A stretch of DNA of 64,000 bases from Bog-366 sp963722555 (GTDB lineage Bacteria; Acidobacteriota; Terriglobia; UBA7540), in contig CAVRNQ010000007.1 of the NCBI GenBank assembly GCA_963722555.1, positions 1,364,001 to 1,428,000 on the forward strand, written 5' to 3'. Of this stretch, positions 28,496-37,503 are shown piece by piece. Both the position numbers and the translations under genes were made by a program. Position 1 is the stretch's first letter, and each line of letters begins with the position of its first letter. Below the pieces are notes generated by a model. The model searched no databases and was not told the DNA's origin. It saw only the letters and a list, made by a program, of their open reading frames with translations.

Positions 28496-29662
28496 TTACA
28501 CCACCCGGAGGATAAGACACTTCAGATAATGCGTTTCCGGAACGGTGAGCAGGATGGGGTGATCGCGGGACTGCGTGCGGCGCTCGACGACGGCGACGGT
28601 GCGATGGGCGTCGAGTGCCGCGCCGGCGATGACGTCGAGAAAGTCGGCCTCACTCACGTGGTAGGAGCATGAACAGGTGACGAGGTAGCCGCCGGGGTTC
28701 AGAATCTTCAGGGCGCGTAAATTCAGTTCCTTGTAGCCACGCAAGGCAGAATCCAGGCTCGGCTTTTGCCGCGCGAAGGCGGGAGGGTCGAGCACCACCA
28801 TATCGAAACGCTCTCTTCCCTGATCGGCGGCTTTGAGGAAGTCGAAGCAGTTTGCTTCCTTCCACTCCAGATTGGTGAATCCGTTCAGCTTCTGGTTGCG
28901 GCCCGCGAGCGCGAGCGCATCCGCCGAAGCTTCCACACCCAGGACAGATGCGCAATGCGGCGCCAGGGTTAGCGCGAACCCGCCCGTGTAGGTGAAGCAA
29001 TCGAGCGCCCGCCCGCGCGCATAACTTGCCGCGGCAGCGCGATTCTCGCGCTGGTCGAGGAAGGCGCCGGTCTTCTGCCCGCGCCGCAAATCGATACAGA
29101 ACTTCCGGCCGTTTTCCTCGATCACCACCTCGCTGATTTCCTCCCCCGCCAGCACGCCTGCCTGTCCCGGAAGGCCCTCGAGGGCGCGCACAGCGACGTC
29201 GTTGCGTTCGATGATCGAGAGCGGGGCGAACTCCTTGCGGAGAATTTCGACGATGGCTGGTTTCAGCCGGTCCATCCCCTGGCTGAGGGTTTGAATGACG
29301 AAGCAATCCCCGTAGTGGTCGATGATCAGCGAGGGAAGCAGATCGCCTTCGGCGCCGACCAGCCGGCGGGCCTGTACCCCGGGCGCGACCTGCTCGCGAA
29401 ACGCTGCGGCGGCGCGGATGCGCTCGGCCAGAAAGGCCTCATCAAAGGGCCGTTCCTCACGCGTGAGCAGCCGCACAGCGATCTGGGAGGCGCTGGAGTA
29501 GAGTCCCTGCCCCCAATAGTGCTTCTTGCGGTCGAGCAGGCGTACCACCGCACCCGGCTCGGCCGCGGAGGCTTCGCTCACGTCGGAGCGATAAATCCAC
29601 AGGTGCCCGGAGGTAATCCGCTCGATGGCGCGCGAGGTGACCGTCACGGCCGGCATACTCAT
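28496..29662 (-). CDS. rlmI: Class I rRNA methyltransferase (RlmI-like, 23S rRNA m5C)
   Basis: A 388-residue methyltransferase. An N-terminal PUA domain (ITSGHLWIYRSDV; GAVVRLLDRKKHYWGQGLYS) is followed by an EEHEE domain and the Rossmann methyltransferase with RGQKTGAFLDQREN, ALDCFTYTGGFAL and VVLDPPAFARQKPS. The C-terminal TCSCSYHVSEADF supplies the catalytic cysteine of RNA 5-methylcytosine enzymes. E. coli RlmI modifies C1962 of 23S rRNA; this target is likely but not proven. Divergent from queA with 68 bases between the starts. Confidence 0.9.
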   Translation of the reverse strand: MSMPAVTVTSRAIERITSGHLWIYRSDVSEASAAEPGAVVRLLDRKKHYWGQGLYSSASQIAVRLLTREERPFDEAFLAERIRAAAAFREQVAPGVQARRLVGAEGDLLPSLIIDHYGDCFVIQTLSQGMDRLKPAIVEILRKEFAPLSIIERNDVAVRALEGLPGQAGVLAGEEISEVVIEENGRKFCIDLRRGQKTGAFLDQRENRAAAASYARGRALDCFTYTGGFALTLAPHCASVLGVEASADALALAGRNQKLNGFTNLEWKEANCFDFLKAADQGRERFDMVVLDPPAFARQKPSLDSALRGYKELNLRALKILNPGGYLVTCSCSYHVSEADFLDVIAGAALDAHRTVAVVERRTQSRDHPILLTVPETHYLKCLILRVV

Positions 29663-29730
29663 GCCGCCACTTTATCACAGTTCATTTTCATTCCCGCACC
29701 GGAACGAGCAGCCTGTTACAATTCCCCGGG

Positions 29731-30816
29731 ATGCGTCTCGAAGAATTTGATTACGCGCTGCCTGCCGAACTTATTGCCCAGAGGCCGCTCGCCGAGCGCG
29801 ACGCCTCGCGCCTGATGGTGCTGGACCGCGCGACCGGGCGATTCGAAGATAGATCGTTCCGCGATATGCCCGAAGTGCTGCGGGCAGGAGACCTCGTGGT
29901 GTTCAACAACACCAAGGTTTTTCCGGCGCGGCTGCTCGGGCGGCGGCGGGGAGTAACCGCGCAGAAGGTTGGAAAGAACAACCCCGCCTTACGCGGCTTC
30001 CTGACGGGCGAAACCGAACTGTTGCTGACTCGACAGGAGAGCGATGACATCTGGCAGGGGCTGGTCCATCCCGGCCGCAAAGTGCGGACGGGCGAGGTGC
30101 TGGTCTTCGGCGACGACGAGCTGGAAGCGGAAGTTCTGGACCGCGGTGACTACGGTTTGCGCCGGGTCCGGCTGCGCGCGCCCCGGGGAAGCGTGGAAGA
30201 AGCCATCGATCGGCTGGGCCACGTGCCGCTGCCGCCGTACATTCGCCGTACGGACACGCCGCACGACCGCGCGGCGTATCAAACCGTCTATGCAAAAGCG
30301 CGCGGTGCGGTGGCGGCGCCGACCGCGGGACTGCATTTCACGGAGCAAGCTCTCAGCGCCTTGCAGGCACGGGGCGTGGAAAGCTGCGAGATCACGCTGC
30401 ACGTGGGGCTCGGCACCTTTCAGCCGGTGCGCAGCGAGCGCGTGGAGAACCACCGCATGGAGGCGGAACGCTACGAGGTCTCAGAAACCGCTGCGGCAGC
30501 GATCAACCGGGCCCTCCACGCACGTCGGCGGGTGATCGCCGTCGGAACCACGAGCGCACGCACGCTCGAACACGTGGCGGGCGAACAAGGTGGGCGGCTC
30601 AGGGTCGGCCGCGGCGAAACCAGTCTCTTCATCATCCCGGGATTCGAATTTCGGGTGATTCGCGGCCTGCTCACCAACTTTCATCTTCCCCAATCCACGC
30701 TCCTCATGCTGGTTTCCGCGTTCGCGGGCAGAGATTTCGTGTTGCGCGCCTACCGTCACGCCGTCGAAGCACGGTATCGTTTCTACAGCTACGGCGATTG
30801 TATGTTGATCCTGTAA
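29731..30816 (+). CDS. queA: S-adenosylmethionine:tRNA ribosyltransferase-isomerase
   Basis: A 361-residue enzyme that moves the ribosyl part of S-adenosylmethionine to the 7-aminomethyl-7-deazaguanine base at the wobble position of tRNA, forming epoxyqueuosine. Diagnostic segments are MRLEEFDYALPAELIAQRPL, DLVVFNNTKVFPARLLG, the conserved AAPTAGLHFTE, LHVGLGTFQPV and LLTNFHLPQSTLLMLVSAFA. A 20-residue insertion with a KVGKNNPALRG stretch follows the first third, a moderate departure from the family. No other queuosine gene is near. Confidence 0.96.
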   Translation: MRLEEFDYALPAELIAQRPLAERDASRLMVLDRATGRFEDRSFRDMPEVLRAGDLVVFNNTKVFPARLLGRRRGVTAQKVGKNNPALRGFLTGETELLLTRQESDDIWQGLVHPGRKVRTGEVLVFGDDELEAEVLDRGDYGLRRVRLRAPRGSVEEAIDRLGHVPLPPYIRRTDTPHDRAAYQTVYAKARGAVAAPTAGLHFTEQALSALQARGVESCEITLHVGLGTFQPVRSERVENHRMEAERYEVSETAAAAINRALHARRRVIAVGTTSARTLEHVAGEQGGRLRVGRGETSLFIIPGFEFRVIRGLLTNFHLPQSTLLMLVSAFAGRDFVLRAYRHAVEARYRFYSYGDCMLIL

Positions 30817-30838
30817 TCGGCCGGCGAGGAATAGCAAA

Positions 30839-30870
30839 AAAGTTGGGGCGCATGGCCATGCGCCCCTACA
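30839..30870 (-). repeat. Palindromic GTAGGGGCG hairpin downstream of queA
   Basis: A perfect 22-base palindrome (30845-30866, GGGGCGCATGG and its complement). Read on the minus strand it is TGTAGGGGCG...CGCCCCAACTTTTTT, so the T-run and edge resemble the GTAGC hairpin family. It would be an intrinsic terminator only for minus-strand transcription, which has no known gene here. Confidence 0.6.
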
Positions 30871-31034
30871 CCAAACCGACCTGCAACCCAACCCCGAGTA
30901 ACCATCTCCCCCGAATTTGCGTCTAATGCTTATGAACGCGAAGTTGAGGCTCGTACTAACCAAAAAGCTCGCGATGCGGCATACCTAAGTTCTGGGTTTG
31001 AAGAAAACTATAGCAGGTTGCTGAGAGGAAAGCC

Positions 31035-31439
31035 GTGTTGAGTAGAAGGGTGGGCATGCAGAAGAATCGACTTCCTCCTCTCCCGTTTCTGATTTTACTT
31101 CTTGCGGGTCTGGTGGGACTTATCGCTGTTCTGGCCGGGCGCCTTTCCCCTGCCCCTATGACCAAGGAAGACACGCTACAGGTGCAGACGGTCGAGCAGG
31201 AACGAATGGCAGCAATCTATTTTCGGATACTGTCCTGGCTTGCCGATGTTACGCCCAAGGGTTCTCCGGCCTCGGGGACTGCCGCGCAACCTCCGCGTGC
31301 GGCCGCAGTTGGGAAGGTGTCTGAGGGGCCTGCGGCCCACGCCAAGGTTCAACTGTGCACGCTTTCGGGTGAGCACGAGGGCGCGCGCGTTAAGCGTCAT
31401 TCGCAGGGTTCAATACCGATCCTTCCAATTCTCTTTTGA
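31035..31439 (+). CDS. Hypothetical small membrane-anchored protein
   Basis: A 134-residue frame with one strong hydrophobic segment (LPFLILLLAGLVGLIAVLAG) near the N-terminus and a hydrophilic, low-complexity Ala/Pro-rich tail. It could start at GTG 31035, preceded by AGAGGAAA, or at ATG 31056, preceded by GAAGGGTGG; both sites are plausible. I recognise no family. The last third has no obvious conservation signal and runs toward repeat sequence, so the 3' half may be a degraded extension. Confidence 0.4.
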   Translation: MLSRRVGMQKNRLPPLPFLILLLAGLVGLIAVLAGRLSPAPMTKEDTLQVQTVEQERMAAIYFRILSWLADVTPKGSPASGTAAQPPRAAAVGKVSEGPAAHAKVQLCTLSGEHEGARVKRHSQGSIPILPILF

Positions 31440-31458
31440 AGACTCGCCCAGAGCAGGC

Positions 31459-31543
31459 GTAGCGCGGACCTATTCTGTAGGTCCGCGGCTCGTCCCCTGT
31501 GGGCAAGGGAAAGCCGCGGACCTACAGAATAGGTCCGCGCTAC
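31459..31543. repeat. Large inverted pair of GTAGC hairpins
   Basis: Two 32-base arms (31459-31490 and 31512-31543) are exact inverted repeats around a 21-base spacer. Each arm is itself a hairpin, GTAGCGCGGACCT...AGGTCCGCGGCT, so the whole can fold as two hairpins or one long cruciform. It belongs to the GTAGC family and sits in the gap downstream of the DUF4139 gene. Immediately after it (to 31632) is a one-ended copy of repeat family B. Confidence 0.85.
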
Positions 31544-31736
31544 CCTTCCTCGGCCCGAGTTTCTGCCGACCACGGGCAGCCGAAAGGCTGTCAATGCTCA
31601 GGATGACAGCAGCAGGGTTTTTCCGCAGCCTGTATAGCCGCAGCGCTTTCGGGTGTGGTTTCCGCCCGCTCCGGGACCGCCCGAACCGCGGGCAGCTCCC
31701 GCCCCGGCGGCGTTCCCTGCTTTTCCTCCCCGCACA

Positions 31737-33185
31737 TTACCAACGAACCCGCACGCGATACTTCAGCACTGCCTCGCCGTTGGCGGCAACCGGCACCGTG
31801 AAGCGGGCCGCGAAGGCCGCACTCTTCTCGTATTTGAAGCTCGAATCGAGCATCGTCCAATCGCCACCGATGGGTTCGTTGACCACAACCGTAATCGGAT
31901 CCGGCTTGTGGTTGCGCAGAGAGATTTCGTACGCTACTTCCACGCTGTGAGGGCCCAGGCGCTGGTAGTCGGCTTGCTTGCGTTCCGCCACCACGTCGAA
32001 GGCATTGCCGATGTGGAGGCTCACGGTTTCGTCCTTGGGCGTATGATCGATGCGATCTTCCCCGATGAATTGCAGGCGACCCTTGGAATCGCCCTGGTAG
32101 ACCCGCACGGTTCCGGCCGGCAGGGGAACGCCCAGCGAATTGGCTTCCGAGTTCTTGAATTTGATCAGCACTTTGACCGGTTCCTTGACCGGCTGTCCGG
32201 GGCTTAGTTGGCTTTGGTAGTAGTACTGCTGGCCGTCGACTTGAAAGACCTTCTCGATGGCGGCGCCGGCGGCAGCGAGCAGGCTGATCTGCTTGGTCTC
32301 GTTATTCTGAATGTCGGTGCGGCGGTCGAGCGAATAGAGGTGATATTCGGAAAGCGCTTCTTGCGCGAATTGCGGCGCCGCCCCACTTTCCGCCTTCATG
32401 GCCATGGCGCGCGCCATCGGGGCAGGGGGTGGGTAGACGCGATTCAATTCACCCGCCACCAGTTGCAGTTGCGTGTTGCGGAAAGCCGTGCCGCTCTGGT
32501 TCACGATGGTGACCCAGCCGTTCAAATCCCCCGCTTTCTGATCGAAGTGGACGGTGAGCACGTAATCGGCGTTCCAGTTCACCTGATTCGTCAGGTAAGA
32601 AGCTTCCACCGTCTGCTCCCCCGCCTGGCGATTATCCAGCAGCCAAACGAGCGTCGGCTTGCTGTAGAGATTCTCGGGCAGGTCGGGGAACACGTAGCGG
32701 TCCGCTCCCATGCCGGTGATGATCTCGTTGCCGGTTTTCCAAACGGGCCCCCCGTTGTAGGCGAGAAGGAGGGCCTTCACGGGGACTTCCTTGGTGGAAT
32801 TGTTCTCGGTGATGACACGAATCAGGGTCAGTTCCTTGCCGACGTATTTCTGCAGCAACTTTTCCGGGCTCAGCAAGTCGTACTCATAGTTCTGCTCGAG
32901 TACGTTCAGTTCTTTCGGGGCGGTCAAGGAGACAATGTGAACCGTCGCGGGATTGACCTGCGCGGCGATATCCATGTAGCGCAGGTCGAGCGTGCCGGCG
33001 GGCAGGCGCAGGCGGCGAACGTCGCGCACCAGGGCGACGTTCGAGTTATAGACGGTAACAGCCAGTTCCTTTTGCTCCTGGTTGGTGGAGGTTACCGTGG
33101 TCTGCGCCAGGACGGTTCCCGTGGCCATCCATCCGGCCAGCGCCGTCCCGAGGATGAGTTGCAATGTGGGGTGGGCTTTCACCAT
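31737..33185 (-). CDS. Exported DUF4139 domain protein
   Basis: A 482-residue protein with an N-terminal signal peptide (LQLILGTALAGWMATGTVLA, then QTT). The region from ELAVTVYNSNVALVRDVRRL through PTLVWLLDNRQAGEQTVEAS and YLTNQVNWNADYVLTVHFDQ, to VEVAYEISLRNHKPDPITVV matches the DUF4139 family by recall; members are exported beta-rich proteins of unknown function, some called mucoidy inhibitor-like. Transcribed alone. Confidence 0.8.
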   Translation of the reverse strand: MVKAHPTLQLILGTALAGWMATGTVLAQTTVTSTNQEQKELAVTVYNSNVALVRDVRRLRLPAGTLDLRYMDIAAQVNPATVHIVSLTAPKELNVLEQNYEYDLLSPEKLLQKYVGKELTLIRVITENNSTKEVPVKALLLAYNGGPVWKTGNEIITGMGADRYVFPDLPENLYSKPTLVWLLDNRQAGEQTVEASYLTNQVNWNADYVLTVHFDQKAGDLNGWVTIVNQSGTAFRNTQLQLVAGELNRVYPPPAPMARAMAMKAESGAAPQFAQEALSEYHLYSLDRRTDIQNNETKQISLLAAAGAAIEKVFQVDGQQYYYQSQLSPGQPVKEPVKVLIKFKNSEANSLGVPLPAGTVRVYQGDSKGRLQFIGEDRIDHTPKDETVSLHIGNAFDVVAERKQADYQRLGPHSVEVAYEISLRNHKPDPITVVVNEPIGGDWTMLDSSFKYEKSAAFAARFTVPVAANGEAVLKYRVRVRW

Positions 33186-33468
33186 GATTCACCTTCCCGA
33201 TTGAGAGATCAGTCCCGAGCTTCCCGGAAGCACTCAGCCTACCGCTTGTGGGCCCGGAAAGATAGCCGCGCCCGCCGGTTCCGGCCGTCCGCAAAACGCT
33301 TCCTGAGATAGAACGCGGGATGGGGGATTTCTTGCACGTGCCGCGAAGTCGAGATTTGCATCCTGACTTTCGCGGACGCACGGCCCGCCGCCTGGCGCGC
33401 CTTTTCTACGTGCGGGATGAGCGGATCGGGGGAGAGGAAGGCGGGAGGGGTGCGGCCGGAAACACCGG

Positions 33469-34155
33469 TTACCGGAATGCCGCGCGGATATCGGCCAGGC
33501 TCACGTCAGCGAACTCGGGCGCAACCCAGTCCGCGTGTTGGAGTTCCCGCGCAGGCCGGCTATGGGTGAGCGCCAGGCATTTGAAGCCGGCGGCTTGCGC
33601 GGCCACGACGCCCAGGGGCGCATCCTCGATGGCCAGACACTCCCCCGACTGCAAGGAGTCATCGCGGAAACTCGGCAGGGCGCGCAGGCGGAACAGGGCC
33701 GTGAGGTAGACCTCGGGGTCAGGCTTGGACCGCTGGCAATCGTCCGCCGTCGCCAGGACGGCGAATCTCTCTCGCAGCCCGAGTTTGGCGAGCAGGGGCT
33801 CGATCTCCACGCGCAGGCTGCCGCTGGCGATAGCCAGGGGATACAAGCTGGCGACTTCGGCAACAAAATCCGCGGCGCCGGGCATAGCGGGCAGGCCGTC
33901 ACGGATGATTTCCTGATAGCTGCGGGCTTTCCATGCGATGAGCTCGTCGCGTCGTGCGGCGTTTAAGGGTCGCCCGTGGCTGGCGTAGAGGTGCGCGATG
34001 ACACCCCGGTCGTCGAGCGCAAGGTAGTCATCGTAATACTCTTCATCGCTGACCGTCCATCCTTCCTGGGCTGCCATTTCCCGGGTCAGCTTCAGGATGA
34101 GAGGTTCGCTGTCAACGATGACGCCATCGAAGTCGAAGATAACGGCGCGCAGCAA
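33469..34155 (-). CDS. HAD-family phosphatase (beta-phosphoglucomutase-like)
   Basis: A 228-residue HAD hydrolase. Motif I FDFDGVIVDSE holds nucleophile D8 and acid/base D10; motif II is IASGS, motif III lies in RSKPDPEVYL, and motif IV is AIEDAPLGVVAA. A small helical cap lies between motifs I and II. The organisation suggests a beta-phosphoglucomutase-like phosphatase acting on a small phosphate ester; substrate unknown. It is divergent from the CcdA gene. Confidence 0.9.
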   Translation of the reverse strand: MLRAVIFDFDGVIVDSEPLILKLTREMAAQEGWTVSDEEYYDDYLALDDRGVIAHLYASHGRPLNAARRDELIAWKARSYQEIIRDGLPAMPGAADFVAEVASLYPLAIASGSLRVEIEPLLAKLGLRERFAVLATADDCQRSKPDPEVYLTALFRLRALPSFRDDSLQSGECLAIEDAPLGVVAAQAAGFKCLALTHSRPARELQHADWVAPEFADVSLADIRAAFR

Positions 34156-34401
34156 GTTGGGGAGGCTCCTTGTCAGATGGAATCTGTGACCGTGGGCGAA
34201 CCGGGGGTGGGCGCAAGAGGCAGTGCAGGCATTTCCTGGATGTCCCCGCCGTCTGATTGCACACGGTCCAGAAAACGCTATGGTACACTTGAGTTGGAAG
34301 CAACGACAAGGGTGGAATGACGCACGACCTGGCGGGCCCTACCGCTGGCGGCACGTGAGCGGGAGCGCCGCAGGCAGTGAAGTGAGGTTTTTCGTTCAAT
34401 C

Positions 34402-35127
34402 ATGACCCACGAACTCAGCATTCCGATCGCGTTCCTGGCAGGGGTTGTTTCCTTCCTCTCCCCCTGCGTACTGCCCCTGGTGCCCGGGTACATTTCGATG
34501 CTTTCCGGGGCCTCGATCGAGGAACTGAAGAGTGATGCGAGCGGCCAGCTTCTGGCCCGCGTACTGCGCAACTCGCTGGCTTTTGTGGCGGGATTCTCCG
34601 TGGTTTTTGTGATCCTGGGCGCGTCGGCCACTTGGGTGGGAAGATTCCTGCTGACCCAGCGGATGGTGTTCAACATCCTCGCGGGCGTCATCATCATCAT
34701 CTTCGGACTGCACTTGACCGGCTTGGTGAAGATCCCGCTGCTCTACCGCGAGGCACGGCTTGATACCGGGGCGCCCCGGCGTGGCTTGGGTGGAGCGTTT
34801 CTGCTGGGATTTGCGTTCGCTTTTGGGTGGACTCCCTGCATCGGGCCGATCCTGGCGGCCATCCTGGCGCTGGCCGCCCAGCGCGAGACGGTCTTGCAGG
34901 GCATGTTCCTGCTGGCCATCTATTCGGCGGGACTCGCCATCCCGTTCCTGCTCACGAGCCTCGGGCTAAGCACCTTCTTGAAGTTCTACGGAGGATTCCG
35001 CAAGCACCTGCAGGTGGTGGAAGTGGCCTCGGGCGTGCTGCTGATTCTGTTGGGAATCCTCATGGCCTTCAATAAGCTGACCATTATCTCCGGCTATTTC
35101 TCGTTTTTGAACCGCTTCTCGTTGTGA
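34402..35127 (+). CDS. ccdA: CcdA-like thiol:disulfide transporter membrane protein
   Basis: A 241-residue protein with six predicted membrane spans. The two redox cysteines are C22 in FLSPCVLPLVPGY and C146 in FGWTPCIGPIL, each followed by the family proline. CcdA carries electrons from cytoplasmic thioredoxin across the membrane to periplasmic thioredoxin-fold partners such as TlpA/ResA. Downstream on the same strand are lgt, a TlpA-like gene and a DsbD-N-like gene, so it probably works with those. A 323-base repeat-filled gap separates it from lgt. Confidence 0.93.
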   Translation: MTHELSIPIAFLAGVVSFLSPCVLPLVPGYISMLSGASIEELKSDASGQLLARVLRNSLAFVAGFSVVFVILGASATWVGRFLLTQRMVFNILAGVIIIIFGLHLTGLVKIPLLYREARLDTGAPRRGLGGAFLLGFAFAFGWTPCIGPILAAILALAAQRETVLQGMFLLAIYSAGLAIPFLLTSLGLSTFLKFYGGFRKHLQVVEVASGVLLILLGILMAFNKLTIISGYFSFLNRFSL

Positions 35128-35450
35128 GGCCGGGGTGCGCAGGAAGGGCAAGGGATTGGAGTTGCACACAGCCGGAGGAGCGAGTCGCCGACTCGCACGT
35201 GCGGTTTTCCCGCTGAGCGGCGAGGCATCTGACAAAGCAGTGCTACAGCGGCCGCGGAAAAACCCGTCGGGACTGTCATTCTGAGGAGCCGCAGGCGACG
35301 AAGAATCTCGCATTGCCACGAAAATGCGCAGAGCGAGATCCTTCGCGCAGTTTATCCTGAGCGGGCAGAGCGAGATCCTTCACTGCGCTCAGGATGACAG
35401 CATGGAAGCGTTTTTCCGCAGCCTGTACAACGGCCGCAAGAGGAGAGAGT
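35128..35450. repeat. Repeat family B element, complete copy
   Basis: The 35245-35426 part has the family B ends (ACAGCGGCCGCGGAAAAAC on the left and the complement of ACAGGCTGCGGAAAAACGCT on the right) and internal TGTCATTCTGAGGAGCCGC and CAGGATGACAGCATGG segments in inverted orientation. It has inserted or grown between ccdA and lgt and supplies an ATG at 35400 that is not the lgt start. Confidence 0.75.
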
Positions 35451-36368
35451 TTGCATCCGATCTTGATCAGCATCGGGTCGTTTCATCTGCCGACTTACGG
35501 CGCGCTGCTGGTGCTGGCCATCTTGGCAGGAATCTTTACCGCGATCCGCCTGGGCCGCCGTGTGGGCCTGGATTCCGGCCTGGTATTGGATTTCTGCACG
35601 TGGGTCATGATGGTGGCGCTGGTCGGCGCCAAAGTCCTGATGGTTCTGACGGAGTGGAGCTATTACCGCGACAATCCCGGCGAGATCTTCAGTCTCTCGA
35701 CGCTGATGGCCGGCGGGGTTTTTTACGGAGGGTTCCTGGCGGCGCTCTTCTTCACGCTGTGGTACGTGCGGGTGCAGAAACTCTCCTTTTGGAAAGTGGC
35801 GGATGTGCTGGCGCCGGCAGTGGCCTTGGGCCAGAGTATCGGGCGGCTGGGGTGCTTCAGCGCGGGCTGCGATTACGGCAAACCGACTCAGGTGCGGTGG
35901 GGAGTCGTTTTCACCAGCGCTTTTGCACATGACGTTTCCGGCGTCCCGTTGGGGGTTCGATTACACCCCACCCAGCTTTACGAATCCTTCGCGACCTTCC
36001 TCATTTTCGGTATCCTGCTGTGGCAGTTCCCGAGGAGGCGGCGCGAGGGGGGGGTGTTCCTCATTTACGTGGGCGTGTACGCTCTGGCGCGATTCTTTCT
36101 GGAATACCTGCGGGGCGACGCTGACCGCGGATTCGTGTTTCATCACCTGCTTTCGACGTCGCAGTTCATCGCGCTGCTGGTCTTGGCGGGAGTGGCAACA
36201 CTCGGAATCTGGCGGCGTGCACATCCGAGCGGGGAAGCGGCGCCGCGTCCGCAAGTTGCGGCTGCCGCGCCGCAGTTCAGCAAGTCTGGTCAAGCGCCCG
36301 CGCCGGGCATAGCGGTTGCCGCCGCAAAATTGCCGGCCGCCGCCGCACCCAAACGCGCCGGGCGTTAA
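35451..36368 (+). CDS. lgt: Prolipoprotein diacylglyceryl transferase
   Basis: A 305-residue membrane enzyme that moves diacylglycerol from phosphatidylglycerol to the lipobox cysteine of prolipoproteins. It has several spans and the family signature SIGRLGCFSAGCDYGKPT, with LHPTQLYESF and ARFFLEYLRGD further on. I choose a TTG start at 35451 (LHPILISIGSFHLPTY aligns to the family N-terminus) because AGGAGAG lies just upstream; an in-frame ATG 51 bases earlier lies inside a dispersed repeat. The C-terminal 45 residues are a low-complexity Ala/Pro-rich tail. Confidence 0.93.
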   Translation: MHPILISIGSFHLPTYGALLVLAILAGIFTAIRLGRRVGLDSGLVLDFCTWVMMVALVGAKVLMVLTEWSYYRDNPGEIFSLSTLMAGGVFYGGFLAALFFTLWYVRVQKLSFWKVADVLAPAVALGQSIGRLGCFSAGCDYGKPTQVRWGVVFTSAFAHDVSGVPLGVRLHPTQLYESFATFLIFGILLWQFPRRRREGGVFLIYVGVYALARFFLEYLRGDADRGFVFHHLLSTSQFIALLVLAGVATLGIWRRAHPSGEAAPRPQVAAAAPQFSKSGQAPAPGIAVAAAKLPAAAAPKRAGR

Positions 36369-36394
36369 CACCGAACGATTGAGAGGTATGGGCT

Positions 36395-37321
36395 GTGGAA
36401 GAACAGAAGCCGGTGGAGAGTCCGCCCCAGGAAGGGGCAAAGGCCCGAGAGATTACACCTCGGGAAGAGACTGCTGGGAAGAAGTTGAAACTGCTGGTCG
36501 GCGCCTTGTCTGCCGTGGTCCTGGTCGCGGGCCTCTACCTGACGAATCACTATTGGATATCGCCCGCCGTGCGGATCCAGGCGAGGAGCAGCGGGGATCA
36601 TCCCCTGGCGCCGGGTTTCTCGCTCACCGACATCACCGGCAAGCCGCTTAGGCTGAGTGACTACCAGGGAAAAGTCGTGATGCTCGATTTCTGGGCGACG
36701 TGGTGCGGCCCCTGCCGGATTGAAATCCCCGGATTCATTGAACTGCAGAAGCGCTATGGCGGCCAGGGCTTCGCCGTCATCGGCATCTCGATGGACGACA
36801 GCTCGGACACGGGAACCGTGGTTGATTTCTACAAACAACTCAGGATGAACTATCCGGTGGCAGTCGGCAATGAACGGCTGGGAGAGCTTTACGGCGGCGT
36901 TCTGGGGCTTCCCACGACTCTCCTGATCGGGCGCGACGGGCGCATTTACGCGAAGCACGTGGGCGCCACCGACATCGACGTCTTCGAGGCTGAGATCCAG
37001 CAACTGCTGGCCATGAGCGCGGAAACGGAGGCCACCAGCTTTCACCAGGCGGGGCGGGCGTTCGCGGAGGATAAGGTCGAGCTCGGCAACCCCGCGGAAA
37101 TTGATTCGGAAGTTCCCGGCGTTGACCTGAGCAAGCTGAGTGCGGACCAGAAGGAGGCTTTCAAGAAGCAACTGGCGGCCCAGCACTGCACGTGCCCCTG
37201 CAAACTCACCCTGCTCAAGTGCCGGCAGGTTGACCGCGCTTGCGGCATCAGCCTGAAACTGGCCCGGGAACAACTGGAAGCGTTTCTGAAGAACCAGACC
37301 TCAGGCGTTGTTACGAAATAA
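36395..37321 (+). CDS. TlpA/ResA-like membrane-anchored thioredoxin with Cys-rich C-terminal domain
   Basis: A 308-residue protein starting with GTG. A single membrane span (LLVGALSAVVLVAGLYL) anchors a periplasmic thioredoxin fold: DFWATWCGPCRIEIPG with redox cysteines 104 and 107, then GLPTTLLIGRDGRIY with the cis-proline. After the fold comes an extra domain (PGVDLSKLS at 241-249) with five cysteines at 265, 267, 269, 276 and 283. That domain has the same spacing as one in the Cys-rich protein encoded at 38.0 kb. It should receive electrons from CcdA. It starts 26 bases after lgt. Confidence 0.85.
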   Translation: MEEQKPVESPPQEGAKAREITPREETAGKKLKLLVGALSAVVLVAGLYLTNHYWISPAVRIQARSSGDHPLAPGFSLTDITGKPLRLSDYQGKVVMLDFWATWCGPCRIEIPGFIELQKRYGGQGFAVIGISMDDSSDTGTVVDFYKQLRMNYPVAVGNERLGELYGGVLGLPTTLLIGRDGRIYAKHVGATDIDVFEAEIQQLLAMSAETEATSFHQAGRAFAEDKVELGNPAEIDSEVPGVDLSKLSADQKEAFKKQLAAQHCTCPCKLTLLKCRQVDRACGISLKLAREQLEAFLKNQTSGVVTK

Positions 37322-37503
37322 CCGGTTCCAATCCCTGTGGTGAACGCCCGGTGAAGAAGCCGCAGCGGGCGTCAACGCATCCAACAGAGAGCAATCCAGA
37401 TTGGTGCGGGGGACGGGGAATACGACAGCGGTATGCTCCAACACGTGAAACGGGCAATCCTATTCCTGAAATCTCAAGACCCAAGGAGTGAAACTCGCAA
37501 TCT

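Noticed and set aside
30845..30866. The 22-base palindrome as the queA terminator
   Set aside because: The T-run is on the minus strand, so it cannot act as an intrinsic terminator for the plus-strand queA transcript.
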